From positions 1 through 47,109 of the forward strand of contig JALCBJ010000051.1 of the NCBI GenBank assembly GCA_028066595.1: a DNA stretch of 47,109 bases. The letters are read 5' to 3'. Positions 8,675 to 16,834 of the stretch are shown piece after piece; the first letter of the stretch is position 1, and each line of letters begins with the position of its first letter. The position numbers and the translations under genes were made by a program. The notes under the pieces are model-generated. The model was not told where the DNA came from. It saw nothing but the letters and a program-made list of their open reading frames with translations, and did no database searches. Source of the DNA: Thermoanaerobaculia bacterium. Its GTDB lineage: Bacteria > Acidobacteriota > Thermoanaerobaculia > Multivoradales > J023.

Positions 8675-10074
8675 GAGACCTCCGGGGCGTTGCCCGCACC
8701 GGGCTCGGTCTTGCAGCTCTCGCGCTGCTACTCCCCGCGACCGTCATGGCTGGCGGCAAGTCGAGCCGGCTGTCCGACGAGCCCCGCCCCCTCGACCTGG
8801 AAGGCGTGCCAGAGCGTCCGAAGCCGATTCTCGAACTGGGTGAGCCGTTCCTGGGAACCGGCACGCTTCGTCGTGGCTTCCGGCTGCCCACGGGTGCGGT
8901 ATGGCAGCCGTCGGCACTACTTTTCGGATCCTGGCGGACGGCGGCTCAGACTTTCGAATCGGATGCAGGTACCGGCCGGGTCACGGAGCTAGCGACCCGA
9001 CTCGACCTGTTTCTGAATCTCCAGCTCTCGGGCTCTGAGCGCCTCATGGTCGGCGTGCGAGCGCTCGATGGCGGCGGTCGCTTCACCAGCTATTTCTTCG
9101 AGCATCCCGACCCGAGTCTCGAGGACAGCTTCCGCGACGAAGTGGACGCCGACCTGGACGTCCTGTTCTTCGAGGGCGACTTCGGTGAGATCTTTCCCAA
9201 CCTCGATCGAGAGGACTTCGGCACTCTCGACTACGGCTTTTCCATCGGCCGACAGAATCTTCTCTTCCAGGAAGGTCTGCTGATCAACGACACCATCGAT
9301 GGCATAGGCGTCACGCGCAACACTCTCTTGCCAGGGAACTCGCCCAACTTCCGAGCGACTTTCTTCTATGGCTGGGGCGATGTGGACACCAGCGCCGGTG
9401 CCGAGCGAGAGGGCAACCTGTTCGCTTTGCTGACCTCGTCCGACATTCGCTGGTCGACCATCGACGCCGACATCGCCTACGTGACGGACGACGACGATGG
9501 AGACCTCCTGGCCGCCGGTGTCAGCGCGGTGCAGCGCCTCGGACGAACCAACAGCTCGTTTCGACTGTTGGGCTCGACGGCGTTGGACGACGTCTCGAAT
9601 ACAGCCACCGACGGATTTCTGTTGTTCAGCGAGCTGTCGTGGGTACCCCACGGGACCCACGATCTGATCTACGCCAACAACTTCTGGGCCATCGACCAAT
9701 ACAGCCCAGCTGCCCGCGGAGTGGGAGGCGCAGCCGGAGGCCCGCTGGGACGGGCCGGAATCAGCTTCGCGTCCGTCGACCTGGGTAGCTTCGACGCGCC
9801 GCTGTCCAGCCGTGCCCACGACGTATTCGGTGGAGCCGTGGGATACCAGCGCTTCCTGGACCACACTCGCAAACAGATCTTGGTGGAGCTGGGATATCGT
9901 TTCGGAACCGTCGACAGCGAACCCGACGCCTTGGCAGGAATCGTCCGTTTTCAGTCGGCCGCTGGGCGACGCTTCGTCTGGGTGGTCGATGCATTCGCCG
10001 GCTATCGCGAGCTGGTCGGCGGTGGAAATCAGGACCCGTACGGTGCCCGTGTCGAGCTGGTGGTGAAGTTCTGA
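8671..10074 (+). CDS. Outer-membrane beta-barrel (porin-like) protein in the cytochrome operon
   Basis: 467 residues. A GTG start at 8671 overlaps the previous TGA (GTGA), giving a clean signal peptide (ARTGLGLAALALLLPATVMA). The frame also opens further upstream at 8611, but that part overlaps the cytochrome coding region. The mature protein shows alternating hydrophobic/polar strands rich in Gly, Tyr and Asp (for example FGTLDYGFSIGRQNLLFQEG, alginate-export-porin-like), and ends in VELVVKF; a C-terminal Phe is the classic BAM recognition signal of barrels. Lying between a pentaheme and an octaheme cytochrome, it could form the sheath of a porin-cytochrome conduit. It could also be a plain substrate porin; no heme motif is present. 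Confidence 0.82.
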   Translation: MRDLRGVARTGLGLAALALLLPATVMAGGKSSRLSDEPRPLDLEGVPERPKPILELGEPFLGTGTLRRGFRLPTGAVWQPSALLFGSWRTAAQTFESDAGTGRVTELATRLDLFLNLQLSGSERLMVGVRALDGGGRFTSYFFEHPDPSLEDSFRDEVDADLDVLFFEGDFGEIFPNLDREDFGTLDYGFSIGRQNLLFQEGLLINDTIDGIGVTRNTLLPGNSPNFRATFFYGWGDVDTSAGAEREGNLFALLTSSDIRWSTIDADIAYVTDDDDGDLLAAGVSAVQRLGRTNSSFRLLGSTALDDVSNTATDGFLLFSELSWVPHGTHDLIYANNFWAIDQYSPAARGVGGAAGGPLGRAGISFASVDLGSFDAPLSSRAHDVFGGAVGYQRFLDHTRKQILVELGYRFGTVDSEPDALAGIVRFQSAAGRRFVWVVDAFAGYRELVGGGNQDPYGARVELVVKF

Positions 10075-12176
10075 TGCAGCTCACACGGTCGCTGACGCTC
10101 GGCCTGCTGTGCCTGGCGGCGCCGTGGTTCGCACCGGAAGCAGCCGGCCTCGACCCAGCGAAGATCGTGTCGGCAGAGGCCTGCGGCGAGTGCCACGCTT
10201 CGACCTTTCAGGTTTGGGAAGCCACTCCCCACGCCACTGGGTTCGACACCCTTCATCGACAGCAAAACGCGTACGAGATCGCCGAACGAATGGGCTTTCG
10301 CCTGGTCAAGCGCGACAGTATGTGCCTCCAATGCCACTACACGCCGATACCCGAAGGGGATGGGCTGCGGGCCGTTTCCGGTGTCTCCTGTGAGTCGTGT
10401 CATGGAGCTGCACGGGACTATCTCGACGTTCACAACGACTACGGCGGCAAGGGGCCTGACGGAAAGGACCTCGATCACAAGACCGAGTCCCCAGAGCACC
10501 GCCGCCAGCGAATCGCCGCCAGTCGGGCAGCAGGCATGCTGCGTCCGTCGGATCTCTACGAGCTGGCGTCCACCTGTTACGGATGTCACACGGTGCCGAA
10601 CGAGAAGCTGGTGGACGTCGGGCGTCACTCCCTCGGCAGCACCGATTTCGATCTGGTGGCTCGTACGGACCAGATCCGTCACAACTTCCTCGACTCATAC
10701 CTCAACGGCGACGGCTCCGTGAACGCGGAACGGTCCGTGGCACATCGGCGTCGCCTCGCTGTCATTGGCCGCATGCTCACACTGGAGCATGCGCTCCGGG
10801 GACTGGCGGGAGCGACAGGGGACGGCGTCTATGCCAAGGCGGTGCAACGCAGACTGCGTCGGGCAACGACCGATCTCTACCAGGTCGCGCAGGCCGCTTC
10901 TCTCGACGAGGCGACCTCGATGGTGAACCTGGCGTTGGCGGTCGATGCGGCCTCTGGCGAGCGAGCGGGTTTCCTTCGAACGGCTGACGAGATCGGTGTG
11001 CTGGCCCGCAGCTTCCTCGCTGGGCACGACGGCACTAGCCTCGCCGCCCTCGATCCACTTCTCCGAGGCGAAGAGCTGCCTTTCGTCGAGCTTCCGTCGA
11101 CCGAGCCCGACGAGCAAGAAGAGCGGATCGCCGACTCGGGAGCGCCCCCATTGCCTCCATCCGACGAGTCGGTTTCGACCTCCGATACCGGCTCACCACG
11201 AGTCCTGCCTGCTCGAGAAGCCATCGCGGCAGAAGGCGAAAAGCGGGACCGTATTCGTCCACGTCCCGGCCACGACACGTTGGAAGTCACCTCCTGTCAG
11301 AAGTGCCACGGCGACCAGAATGCCTGGTGGTTTCAGGACCGGCACTACGCGTCGATCGAGCCCTTTCTCGACCGTGCTCCGGACAACGTGAGGATCGCGC
11401 GTCTCTATGGGATATCGCCAGGGCAGATGGCCCGCGGCGACAGCCTGTGCATGGACTGCCATGGCACTGTGGCGACAGCGCGGGCAGCGCGGGAGGTAGA
11501 GGACGGTGTGAGCTGCCAGAGCTGTCACGGGGCCGCGGCAGACTACTTGGAAGTACACCAGGCCGAGGATGGCGAAGCGCTCGGCGCCGATCGCCCGGGC
11601 TACCGTCGCGCTCTCCAAGTCGGCATGAAGGACCTCAGGGACCTCGCTACCGCCGTAGAGAACTGCGCCTCGTGTCACTACGTCACCGACCACCGGCTGC
11701 TGTCGTCGGGACACCCTTCAGGGGAAGACTTCGACATCGTCTCGTCCATCTCCAAGATCAAGCACTGGCAAACCGCCATCCACCCCGACGCAGAGCTGCG
11801 ACAGGCTTGGGCAGCTGTGCAGAGCCAGCGAGGTCCCGTACCTCGAGTGCGACAGGCACGGCTCGCCCTGCCTGCACGGACCGAGACGCCACGCTCGACA
11901 GCCACCCCCTCCGGGCCACAGGCAATCAGTCCCCCGACCGAAGGCGAGCGAGGCTCGGCAGCCGCAGGCGAGCCACCTCGAGCATCGCGGCAAAGGACCT
12001 CTCCCGGAGCGAACACCGAGTCGCTGGGGCTCCCCGAGCGCCCACAACTCGATGCCGCCATGCCGGTCGACGAAGTCCTCCGCGCTCTTCAACGGCGGCT
12101 CGAGGAGCTCTACCAGGCGGCCGCCGGTGCGTCGGGTCCAACCAACGACCCATCCGAGGAAGGGGACGGAGGATGA
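10074..12176 (+). CDS. Octaheme c-type cytochrome with duplicated c554-like tetraheme domains
   Basis: 700 residues with an N-terminal signal peptide (LGLLCLAAPWFAPEAAG). Eight CxxCH motifs fall in two sets of four: residues 37, 84, 106, 168 and 408, 459, 481, 531. The halves are clearly homologous: both have a 22-residue spacing between hemes 2 and 3, CxSCHGAAxDYLxVH after heme 3, and a histidine-containing block ending DFDxV...IxH after heme 4. Between them is a 200-residue helical and Pro/Ser/Glu-rich linker; a low-complexity tail (about 580-650) and a short coiled coil (EVLRALQRRLEELYQ) follow. Start ATG overlaps the preceding TGA (TGATG). Presumed periplasmic or surface electron carrier; enzymatic activity such as hydroxylamine or nitrite chemistry cannot be excluded. 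Confidence 0.92.
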   Translation: MQLTRSLTLGLLCLAAPWFAPEAAGLDPAKIVSAEACGECHASTFQVWEATPHATGFDTLHRQQNAYEIAERMGFRLVKRDSMCLQCHYTPIPEGDGLRAVSGVSCESCHGAARDYLDVHNDYGGKGPDGKDLDHKTESPEHRRQRIAASRAAGMLRPSDLYELASTCYGCHTVPNEKLVDVGRHSLGSTDFDLVARTDQIRHNFLDSYLNGDGSVNAERSVAHRRRLAVIGRMLTLEHALRGLAGATGDGVYAKAVQRRLRRATTDLYQVAQAASLDEATSMVNLALAVDAASGERAGFLRTADEIGVLARSFLAGHDGTSLAALDPLLRGEELPFVELPSTEPDEQEERIADSGAPPLPPSDESVSTSDTGSPRVLPAREAIAAEGEKRDRIRPRPGHDTLEVTSCQKCHGDQNAWWFQDRHYASIEPFLDRAPDNVRIARLYGISPGQMARGDSLCMDCHGTVATARAAREVEDGVSCQSCHGAAADYLEVHQAEDGEALGADRPGYRRALQVGMKDLRDLATAVENCASCHYVTDHRLLSSGHPSGEDFDIVSSISKIKHWQTAIHPDAELRQAWAAVQSQRGPVPRVRQARLALPARTETPRSTATPSGPQAISPPTEGERGSAAAGEPPRASRQRTSPGANTESLGLPERPQLDAAMPVDEVLRALQRRLEELYQAAAGASGPTNDPSEEGDGG

Positions 12177-13885
12177 GCGACAAGTCGATCCCCACTCCGC
12201 GGGAGGCCGTGGACCTGGGCGAGCTGACCAAGACGTCCATTCGCCGCATGGAGCAGCACCGCGATCGGTGGAGCTCGTTCGGTGGCCAAACCGGCATCCG
12301 TGCCCTCTCCGACAAACCCTCGGCGGACACCCTGCGCGACATCGAGATCTTCCGAGGTCTCGACGACAGCTTCCTGGAGTCCATCAGCCCCGATATCTCG
12401 TTGGCCCATTGGGATGCCGGTTCGGTGCTCTTCGAACAAGGGACCTATCTCGATCTGGCCTTCTACGTCCTGGACGGCCAGATCGAGGTCTATTTCGGTT
12501 CGGGTGACGAAGCGACCCGTTCCCAGGCTTTGCCGATCTTCGACCACACGCGGACCGCGTTTCTCGACGCATCGAGCCTGGCAGAGGCCGCCAAGGTCAA
12601 GCCGGCTCAAAGAGGTCTCACGACGGTCTCGAAGATTCCGATGCCGGAGCGCAAGCCGGGCGAGGACACGCGCAAGATCTCGTTCCTCTCGACCTTCGAC
12701 TTCGATCTCCAGCCCGGGGAAGGCGTCCAGCTCGGTCCGGGAGAGCTCCTCGGCGAGATCGGAGCCATGAGCGGCTGGCCTCAATCAGCCACGGCTCGTA
12801 CCATGACCGAATGTCGCCTGGTACAGATCCGGGTACCGGCATTGCGCGCCCTCAAACGTAAGAGCCCACAGCTCAAGGAGCGACTGGATGCTCTGTACCG
12901 CCAGCGCGCTCTCCACGGACAGCTGAACTCCACTCCTCTCTTTCGTGAGCTGCCACCGGCCGTCATGGCCGAGCTGGAGTCCGACGTCGAGCTGATCTCC
13001 CTCGATCCGGACCAGGTGCTTGTTGCAGAGGGGCAGCAAGCCGATGCGCTATATCTCGTGCGTTCGGGTTTCCTCAAGCTCGGCCAGCGCTATGGCGAGG
13101 GCGAGTTGGTGGTGACCTACCTGTCCAAGGGAATGACGCTGGGCGAAGTGGAATTGATGGTCGACGGGATCGCCACCTACGAGGTGACGGCCACGTCGGT
13201 CGAGTATGCCGAGCTGGTGAGGCTGCCCTACGATCGGCTGCGCGGACTTTTGGAATCCCAGCCATCGGTGCAAAGGGCCCTGTGGAAAGCCACCGTGGGC
13301 CGCCTCAAAGAGCTCGGAGCCGGCCGCAACGATCCGGGGCGCTCCGACTTCATCGAGACGGCGTTGGAACAAGGTCTGGTCCAGGGCAACAGTATCTTTC
13401 TGATCGACCTCGATCGGTGCACCCGCTGTGATGACTGCGTCCGGGCTTGCGCCGCGACCCATGGTGGTCGCCCGCGCTTCGTTCGTGAAGGGGAGCGTCT
13501 CGACCGGTTTCTGGTTCCGAAATCGTGCTACCACTGTCGCGATCCGGTGTGTTTGGTGGGCTGCCCCACCGGCGCCATCCATCGGGCGGGTCTCCACGAT
13601 TGGGTGTCGATCACCGACGAGATCTGCATCGGCTGCGGCACGTGTTCACGCAATTGCCCTTATGACGCCATCGTCATGCACGATACCGGGGAGACCTGGC
13701 CCGACGACATGGTGCCGACGCTATTGCGGGGGCGGCCTCGTCAGGTGGCGAGCAAGTGCGATCAATGCGGGCCCGCAGGGCACGACCCTGCCTGTGTATC
13801 GAATTGTCCTCAAGCTTGCGCGTACCGCGTCGGATCCATCGATGAGATTCGCAGCCTGATGGCGAACAAAGAAGGCGAGGGCTGA
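12173..13885 (+). CDS. cNMP-binding-like / tetra-[4Fe-4S] ferredoxin fusion protein
   Basis: 570 residues, no signal peptide, so cytoplasmic. Residues about 58-235 and 252-375 are two cyclic-nucleotide-binding-like (CAP_ED) folds; the first contains an 80-residue insertion. Residues 416-560 are a DmsB/HybA-type ferredoxin with four cysteine sets: CTRCDDCVRAC, CYHCRDPVCLVGCP, CIGCGTCSRNCP and CDQC(x8)CVSNCP. In the phosphate-binding cassette the Arg that contacts the cyclic phosphate is replaced (GEIGAMSGWPQSAT, Gln204), and the second domain also lacks it (GEVELMVDGIATYEV). It may thus sense something other than cAMP/cGMP. The ATG overlaps the previous stop (ATGA). Likely role: electron transfer between the FAD protein and the cytochrome b, with regulatory input. 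Confidence 0.9.
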   Translation: MSDKSIPTPREAVDLGELTKTSIRRMEQHRDRWSSFGGQTGIRALSDKPSADTLRDIEIFRGLDDSFLESISPDISLAHWDAGSVLFEQGTYLDLAFYVLDGQIEVYFGSGDEATRSQALPIFDHTRTAFLDASSLAEAAKVKPAQRGLTTVSKIPMPERKPGEDTRKISFLSTFDFDLQPGEGVQLGPGELLGEIGAMSGWPQSATARTMTECRLVQIRVPALRALKRKSPQLKERLDALYRQRALHGQLNSTPLFRELPPAVMAELESDVELISLDPDQVLVAEGQQADALYLVRSGFLKLGQRYGEGELVVTYLSKGMTLGEVELMVDGIATYEVTATSVEYAELVRLPYDRLRGLLESQPSVQRALWKATVGRLKELGAGRNDPGRSDFIETALEQGLVQGNSIFLIDLDRCTRCDDCVRACAATHGGRPRFVREGERLDRFLVPKSCYHCRDPVCLVGCPTGAIHRAGLHDWVSITDEICIGCGTCSRNCPYDAIVMHDTGETWPDDMVPTLLRGRPRQVASKCDQCGPAGHDPACVSNCPQACAYRVGSIDEIRSLMANKEGEG

Positions 13886-14592
13886 TGGACTCCACCGTCA
13901 TCTTCGGCATCCTCGCCACGCTTCTGCTCCTGATCTCCGCGGCGTATGGGATGCGCCGCCGGCTCATGGGACCCACCACGCGTCTGGGTTTGGGAAAAAC
14001 ACGCACCTGGCTACGCATTCACCTGTGGTGCGGCGGGCTCTTCTTGCTGGCCCTGGGCTTCCATGCGGGCTTCGATCTGCCTGGAGGCCTCCTGAACAAG
14101 GCTCTGTGGATGTTAGCTCTGTGGACGGTGGCTTCGGGTGTACTGGGCCTGGCCGTGCAGCGCATGGTGCCGCGAGTGCTGTCCGCCTCGGCCGCCGTGG
14201 AAGTGAACTACGAACGCATCCCTGAGCTCGTCGACGAAATCCGCGATCGCGCGGAGAGCCTCTCAGAGGAAGCGGAGATCCCGGTCCGCAACCTGTACCG
14301 CCGGAGTCTGGCTCCCATCCTGGCCGCACCCCAACGGAATCTCGCCGTCCTGCTCGACGCCGGGAGCCGGCGACGACCGCTGGACCCTGTCGATCGGCTC
14401 CAGACCTTGCTCCCGGAGGACCAGCGCCATCGTCTCGACGAGCTCGAAGCCTTGGTACGGACCAAGCTCGATCTCGACACCCACTACACACTGCAGCAGG
14501 TCTTGCGCGGCTGGCTGTGGCTCCACGTACCGACTTCGGGGCTGTTGATCGTCCTGGTCGGGGTACACGTGGTGGCCATGCTCTACTACTAG
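13885..14592 (+). CDS. Four-helix diheme cytochrome b-type membrane protein
   Basis: 235 residues with four predicted membrane helices (about 4-21, 42-62, 69-88, 208-232). Helices 2 and 4 each carry two His separated by 13 residues: H46/H60 and H214/H228. This H-x13-H pairing is the arrangement that holds two stacked b hemes across the membrane in bc1-type and hydrogenase/formate dehydrogenase cytochromes b. A soluble loop of about 110 residues between helices 3 and 4 is predicted cytoplasmic by positive-inside (Arg-rich MRRRLMG after helix 1). Start overlaps the ferredoxin gene stop (TGATG). Its partner is probably that four-cluster ferredoxin on one face and the decaheme cytochrome on the other. 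I do not recognise a named family. Confidence 0.85.
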   Translation: MDSTVIFGILATLLLLISAAYGMRRRLMGPTTRLGLGKTRTWLRIHLWCGGLFLLALGFHAGFDLPGGLLNKALWMLALWTVASGVLGLAVQRMVPRVLSASAAVEVNYERIPELVDEIRDRAESLSEEAEIPVRNLYRRSLAPILAAPQRNLAVLLDAGSRRRPLDPVDRLQTLLPEDQRHRLDELEALVRTKLDLDTHYTLQQVLRGWLWLHVPTSGLLIVLVGVHVVAMLYY

Positions 14593-14609
14593 CTCGCACG
14601 GCGTCCGAC

Positions 14610-16274
14610 ATGTCTACAGGATCCAAGTCACCCAGAAAAGGCACCTTCGGCCGCTCGTCGGCAGGTGCCGCAGGCCGCCATCGCGACCGCGCCGACCTGT
14701 CGCTGTCAAAGCGCTATCTCGTACCTGGCCCGAGACGAACGATGATCCTCGGCGGGTTGGTTCTCGGCATCATCGCGGTGCTCTTGGTTTGGGCGGACCT
14801 CCGGTGGGCGGGCGGCGATGCTCTTTCGGGCGGCCCCCTGTCCTCGGCCCATGCGACGCTCGAGCAAACCTGCGCCTCGTGCCACGGCGGCGCACTCGGC
14901 GAGGTCGCGGATGCCGCGTGCTCGGAATGCCACGAGACAGGCGGGACCTCGGCCACGGCGGACGAAACTCAAATGGCGCTGTTCGCCTTTCAGGCCCATG
15001 CCGAGCTCCGCTCCGACGGGGCCGAGCCACGCGACATCGCCACCGAGCCAGCCTGCGCCGACTGCCACACCGAGCATCGAGGCCGTGACACGTCGCTCCG
15101 ACGGGTATCGGACCGACAGTGCGCAAGCTGCCATCCTGCACACGACTTCGCGCGCGACCACCCGGACTTCGGTTTCACCCGCGAACCGGAGTCGGACGAC
15201 GACTCTCTGCATTTCGCCCATGGCCAACATGTGAAAGAAGTGCTGAAGCGCACGGGCTGGACCGAGCCCGAACGGTCCTGCCTCACCTGTCATCGCCCCA
15301 CCGAAGACGTCCGCGGGTTCGCAGCCATCGACTTCGACCTTCATTGTGCAGATTGCCACCTCGGACAGGGCTCCGCCACTGCCCGTCTGCCCATAGACGA
15401 CGGCGATCTCGGTGCCGAAGATGGGCCGAGCGTTTGGACTCTGGAACGCATCCGCAACAGCGGTCTACCCGGCACGGACTGGTCTCGCTTCATGCCACCC
15501 ACCGAGTTTCGCGGCGCAGGTCGCCGAGTCGCAAAGATCCATGTCGAACATGAAGATCCGTGGATCCTGTTCAACCTCCGCAAGCTGCGCCAGTTGCGCT
15601 ACGGCGAAGGCGGAGTCGTCGATCTCTTGGCCACCGCTGACGCATCCGGGGAGGATCCCCGCTTGGCCTACGAAGAAGCGGCGGCTGCCCTGGCGGCTCA
15701 AGCCGACGCACTCCGCGGATCGGCAGATCCCGCGATGCAAGCCGAGCTGTCCTGGATCGAAGAGGAGCTCGGGCGCGTGCGTCGGTCTCTCGAGGATCCC
15801 TCCACCCATGTGAAGGCGTTGACGCTGCCCGCGGACGACAGTGGTTTCGCAGCTCCGGAGTCCTGGGACGAGCTGGTGGCGGACCTGGCCGCACCCTGTG
15901 CGACGTGCCATCGCCTGGATCGCGCCACCATCGTCCGCGTGGAAGACGATCAACGGGTTCTGACCCACGCGACATTCGACCACGCTCCGCACGTCATCGA
16001 CCGCGGTTGTCTCGACTGCCACGCCACCCTGCCGATCAGGCAGGCGCTGGAGACCACGGACCTCGCATCTTTGGACGACCGTACCGAGATCCACAATCTT
16101 CCGGCTATCGCCACATGCCGCGAGTGTCACGGCACGGAGATCGTCGCGAGCGCCTGCGTCGACTGTCACACCTTCCATCCCGACACCGCGTCGAGACGCG
16201 CGGCGAAGCTCGTGCATCTGGGGAATGCCGACCTACGACAGTCTGCCGGATCCGGTACCGGAGGATCTCCATGA
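14610..16274 (+). CDS. Membrane-anchored decaheme c-type cytochrome
   Basis: 554 residues. A basic cytoplasmic tail (1-44) precedes one transmembrane helix (MILGGLVLGIIAVLLVW, 45-61), after which the protein faces the periplasm. Ten CxxCH motifs: CASCH (88), CSECH, CADCH, CASCH, CLTCH, CADCH in the first third, then, after a 170-residue helical heme-free segment, CATCH, CLDCH, CRECH and CVDCH. Spaced His residues near the motifs (for example CADCHTEHRG, CASCHPAHDF, CVDCHTFH) could be distal ligands as in tetraheme c3/c7 types. It lies 17 nt after the cytochrome b gene and its stop overlaps the FHA gene start. Likely accepts electrons from the cytochrome b and hands them to soluble periplasmic cytochromes. 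Confidence 0.92.
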   Translation: MSTGSKSPRKGTFGRSSAGAAGRHRDRADLSLSKRYLVPGPRRTMILGGLVLGIIAVLLVWADLRWAGGDALSGGPLSSAHATLEQTCASCHGGALGEVADAACSECHETGGTSATADETQMALFAFQAHAELRSDGAEPRDIATEPACADCHTEHRGRDTSLRRVSDRQCASCHPAHDFARDHPDFGFTREPESDDDSLHFAHGQHVKEVLKRTGWTEPERSCLTCHRPTEDVRGFAAIDFDLHCADCHLGQGSATARLPIDDGDLGAEDGPSVWTLERIRNSGLPGTDWSRFMPPTEFRGAGRRVAKIHVEHEDPWILFNLRKLRQLRYGEGGVVDLLATADASGEDPRLAYEEAAAALAAQADALRGSADPAMQAELSWIEEELGRVRRSLEDPSTHVKALTLPADDSGFAAPESWDELVADLAAPCATCHRLDRATIVRVEDDQRVLTHATFDHAPHVIDRGCLDCHATLPIRQALETTDLASLDDRTEIHNLPAIATCRECHGTEIVASACVDCHTFHPDTASRRAAKLVHLGNADLRQSAGSGTGGSP

Positions 16275-16834
16275 GGGGACGTCTCTACAGCCCTGTGGAC
16301 GAGTTGCAGGTGGACCGACACTTCGGGGCGGAAGCCGTGATCGGTCGCAATCCGCAAAGTACCGTGGAAGTGCCGCTGTCGCTCGTTTCGGCACAACACG
16401 CGCGAATTTCCTGGGACCCCCAGCACGAGTACTACGTGCTGGAAGACTTGGGCAGCTCGAACGGCACGCGGCTCGACGGAGAGCCGGTCACCGAGCCTCG
16501 CCCGCTCGGTCACCTCCACGTCATCACCCTCTCCGAACACTACGACCTGGTGTTCCAGGATCTCGACCGATGCGTCGTCCGCCACGGCTCTGATCAGGCC
16601 GGCCGCGAGCCGACACTCCATACGTCCATCGAGGTCCTCGACCTGCCCCTACCCGGCGCACTCCAGCGGGGCAAGAGGTCGGAGGGCAAGAGACCGGAGA
16701 AGGAAAAGACCCTCTTCGGCCGATTCGACATCCCGTTGCCGGATCTACTCCGCAGTAGTTCTGCGGACGCGCGATCCGAGGACACTTCGACGGACCAAGT
16801 CCCGGAACCCGACCGGGAAGGAAACGACTCATGA
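16271..16834 (+). CDS. FHA-domain protein
   Basis: 187 residues, cytoplasmic. Residues about 10-100 form a forkhead-associated (FHA) domain with the conserved phosphothreonine-binding residues: IGRNPQ, SAQHARI and LGSSNGTRLDG. The C-terminal 80 residues are charged and low in complexity (RGKRSEGKRPEKEKTLFGRF), possibly a disordered linker and docking peptide. RBS GGAG overlaps the end of the decaheme gene; ATGA overlaps exist at both ends (16271 and 16831). The context indicates it docks a Thr-phosphorylated partner, perhaps the FAD-FHA protein encoded next or the ferredoxin, and so may assemble or regulate the redox complex. The phosphorylating kinase is unknown. Confidence 0.9.
   Translation: MRGRLYSPVDELQVDRHFGAEAVIGRNPQSTVEVPLSLVSAQHARISWDPQHEYYVLEDLGSSNGTRLDGEPVTEPRPLGHLHVITLSEHYDLVFQDLDRCVVRHGSDQAGREPTLHTSIEVLDLPLPGALQRGKRSEGKRPEKEKTLFGRFDIPLPDLLRSSSADARSEDTSTDQVPEPDREGNDS

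Noticed and set aside
6824..12176. Direct equivalence to MtrCAB or known octaheme nitrite/hydroxylamine enzymes
   Set aside because: Heme counts and spacings differ, no CxxCK motif is present, and no lipobox is seen; similarity is only at the level of c554-like heme motifs and layout.
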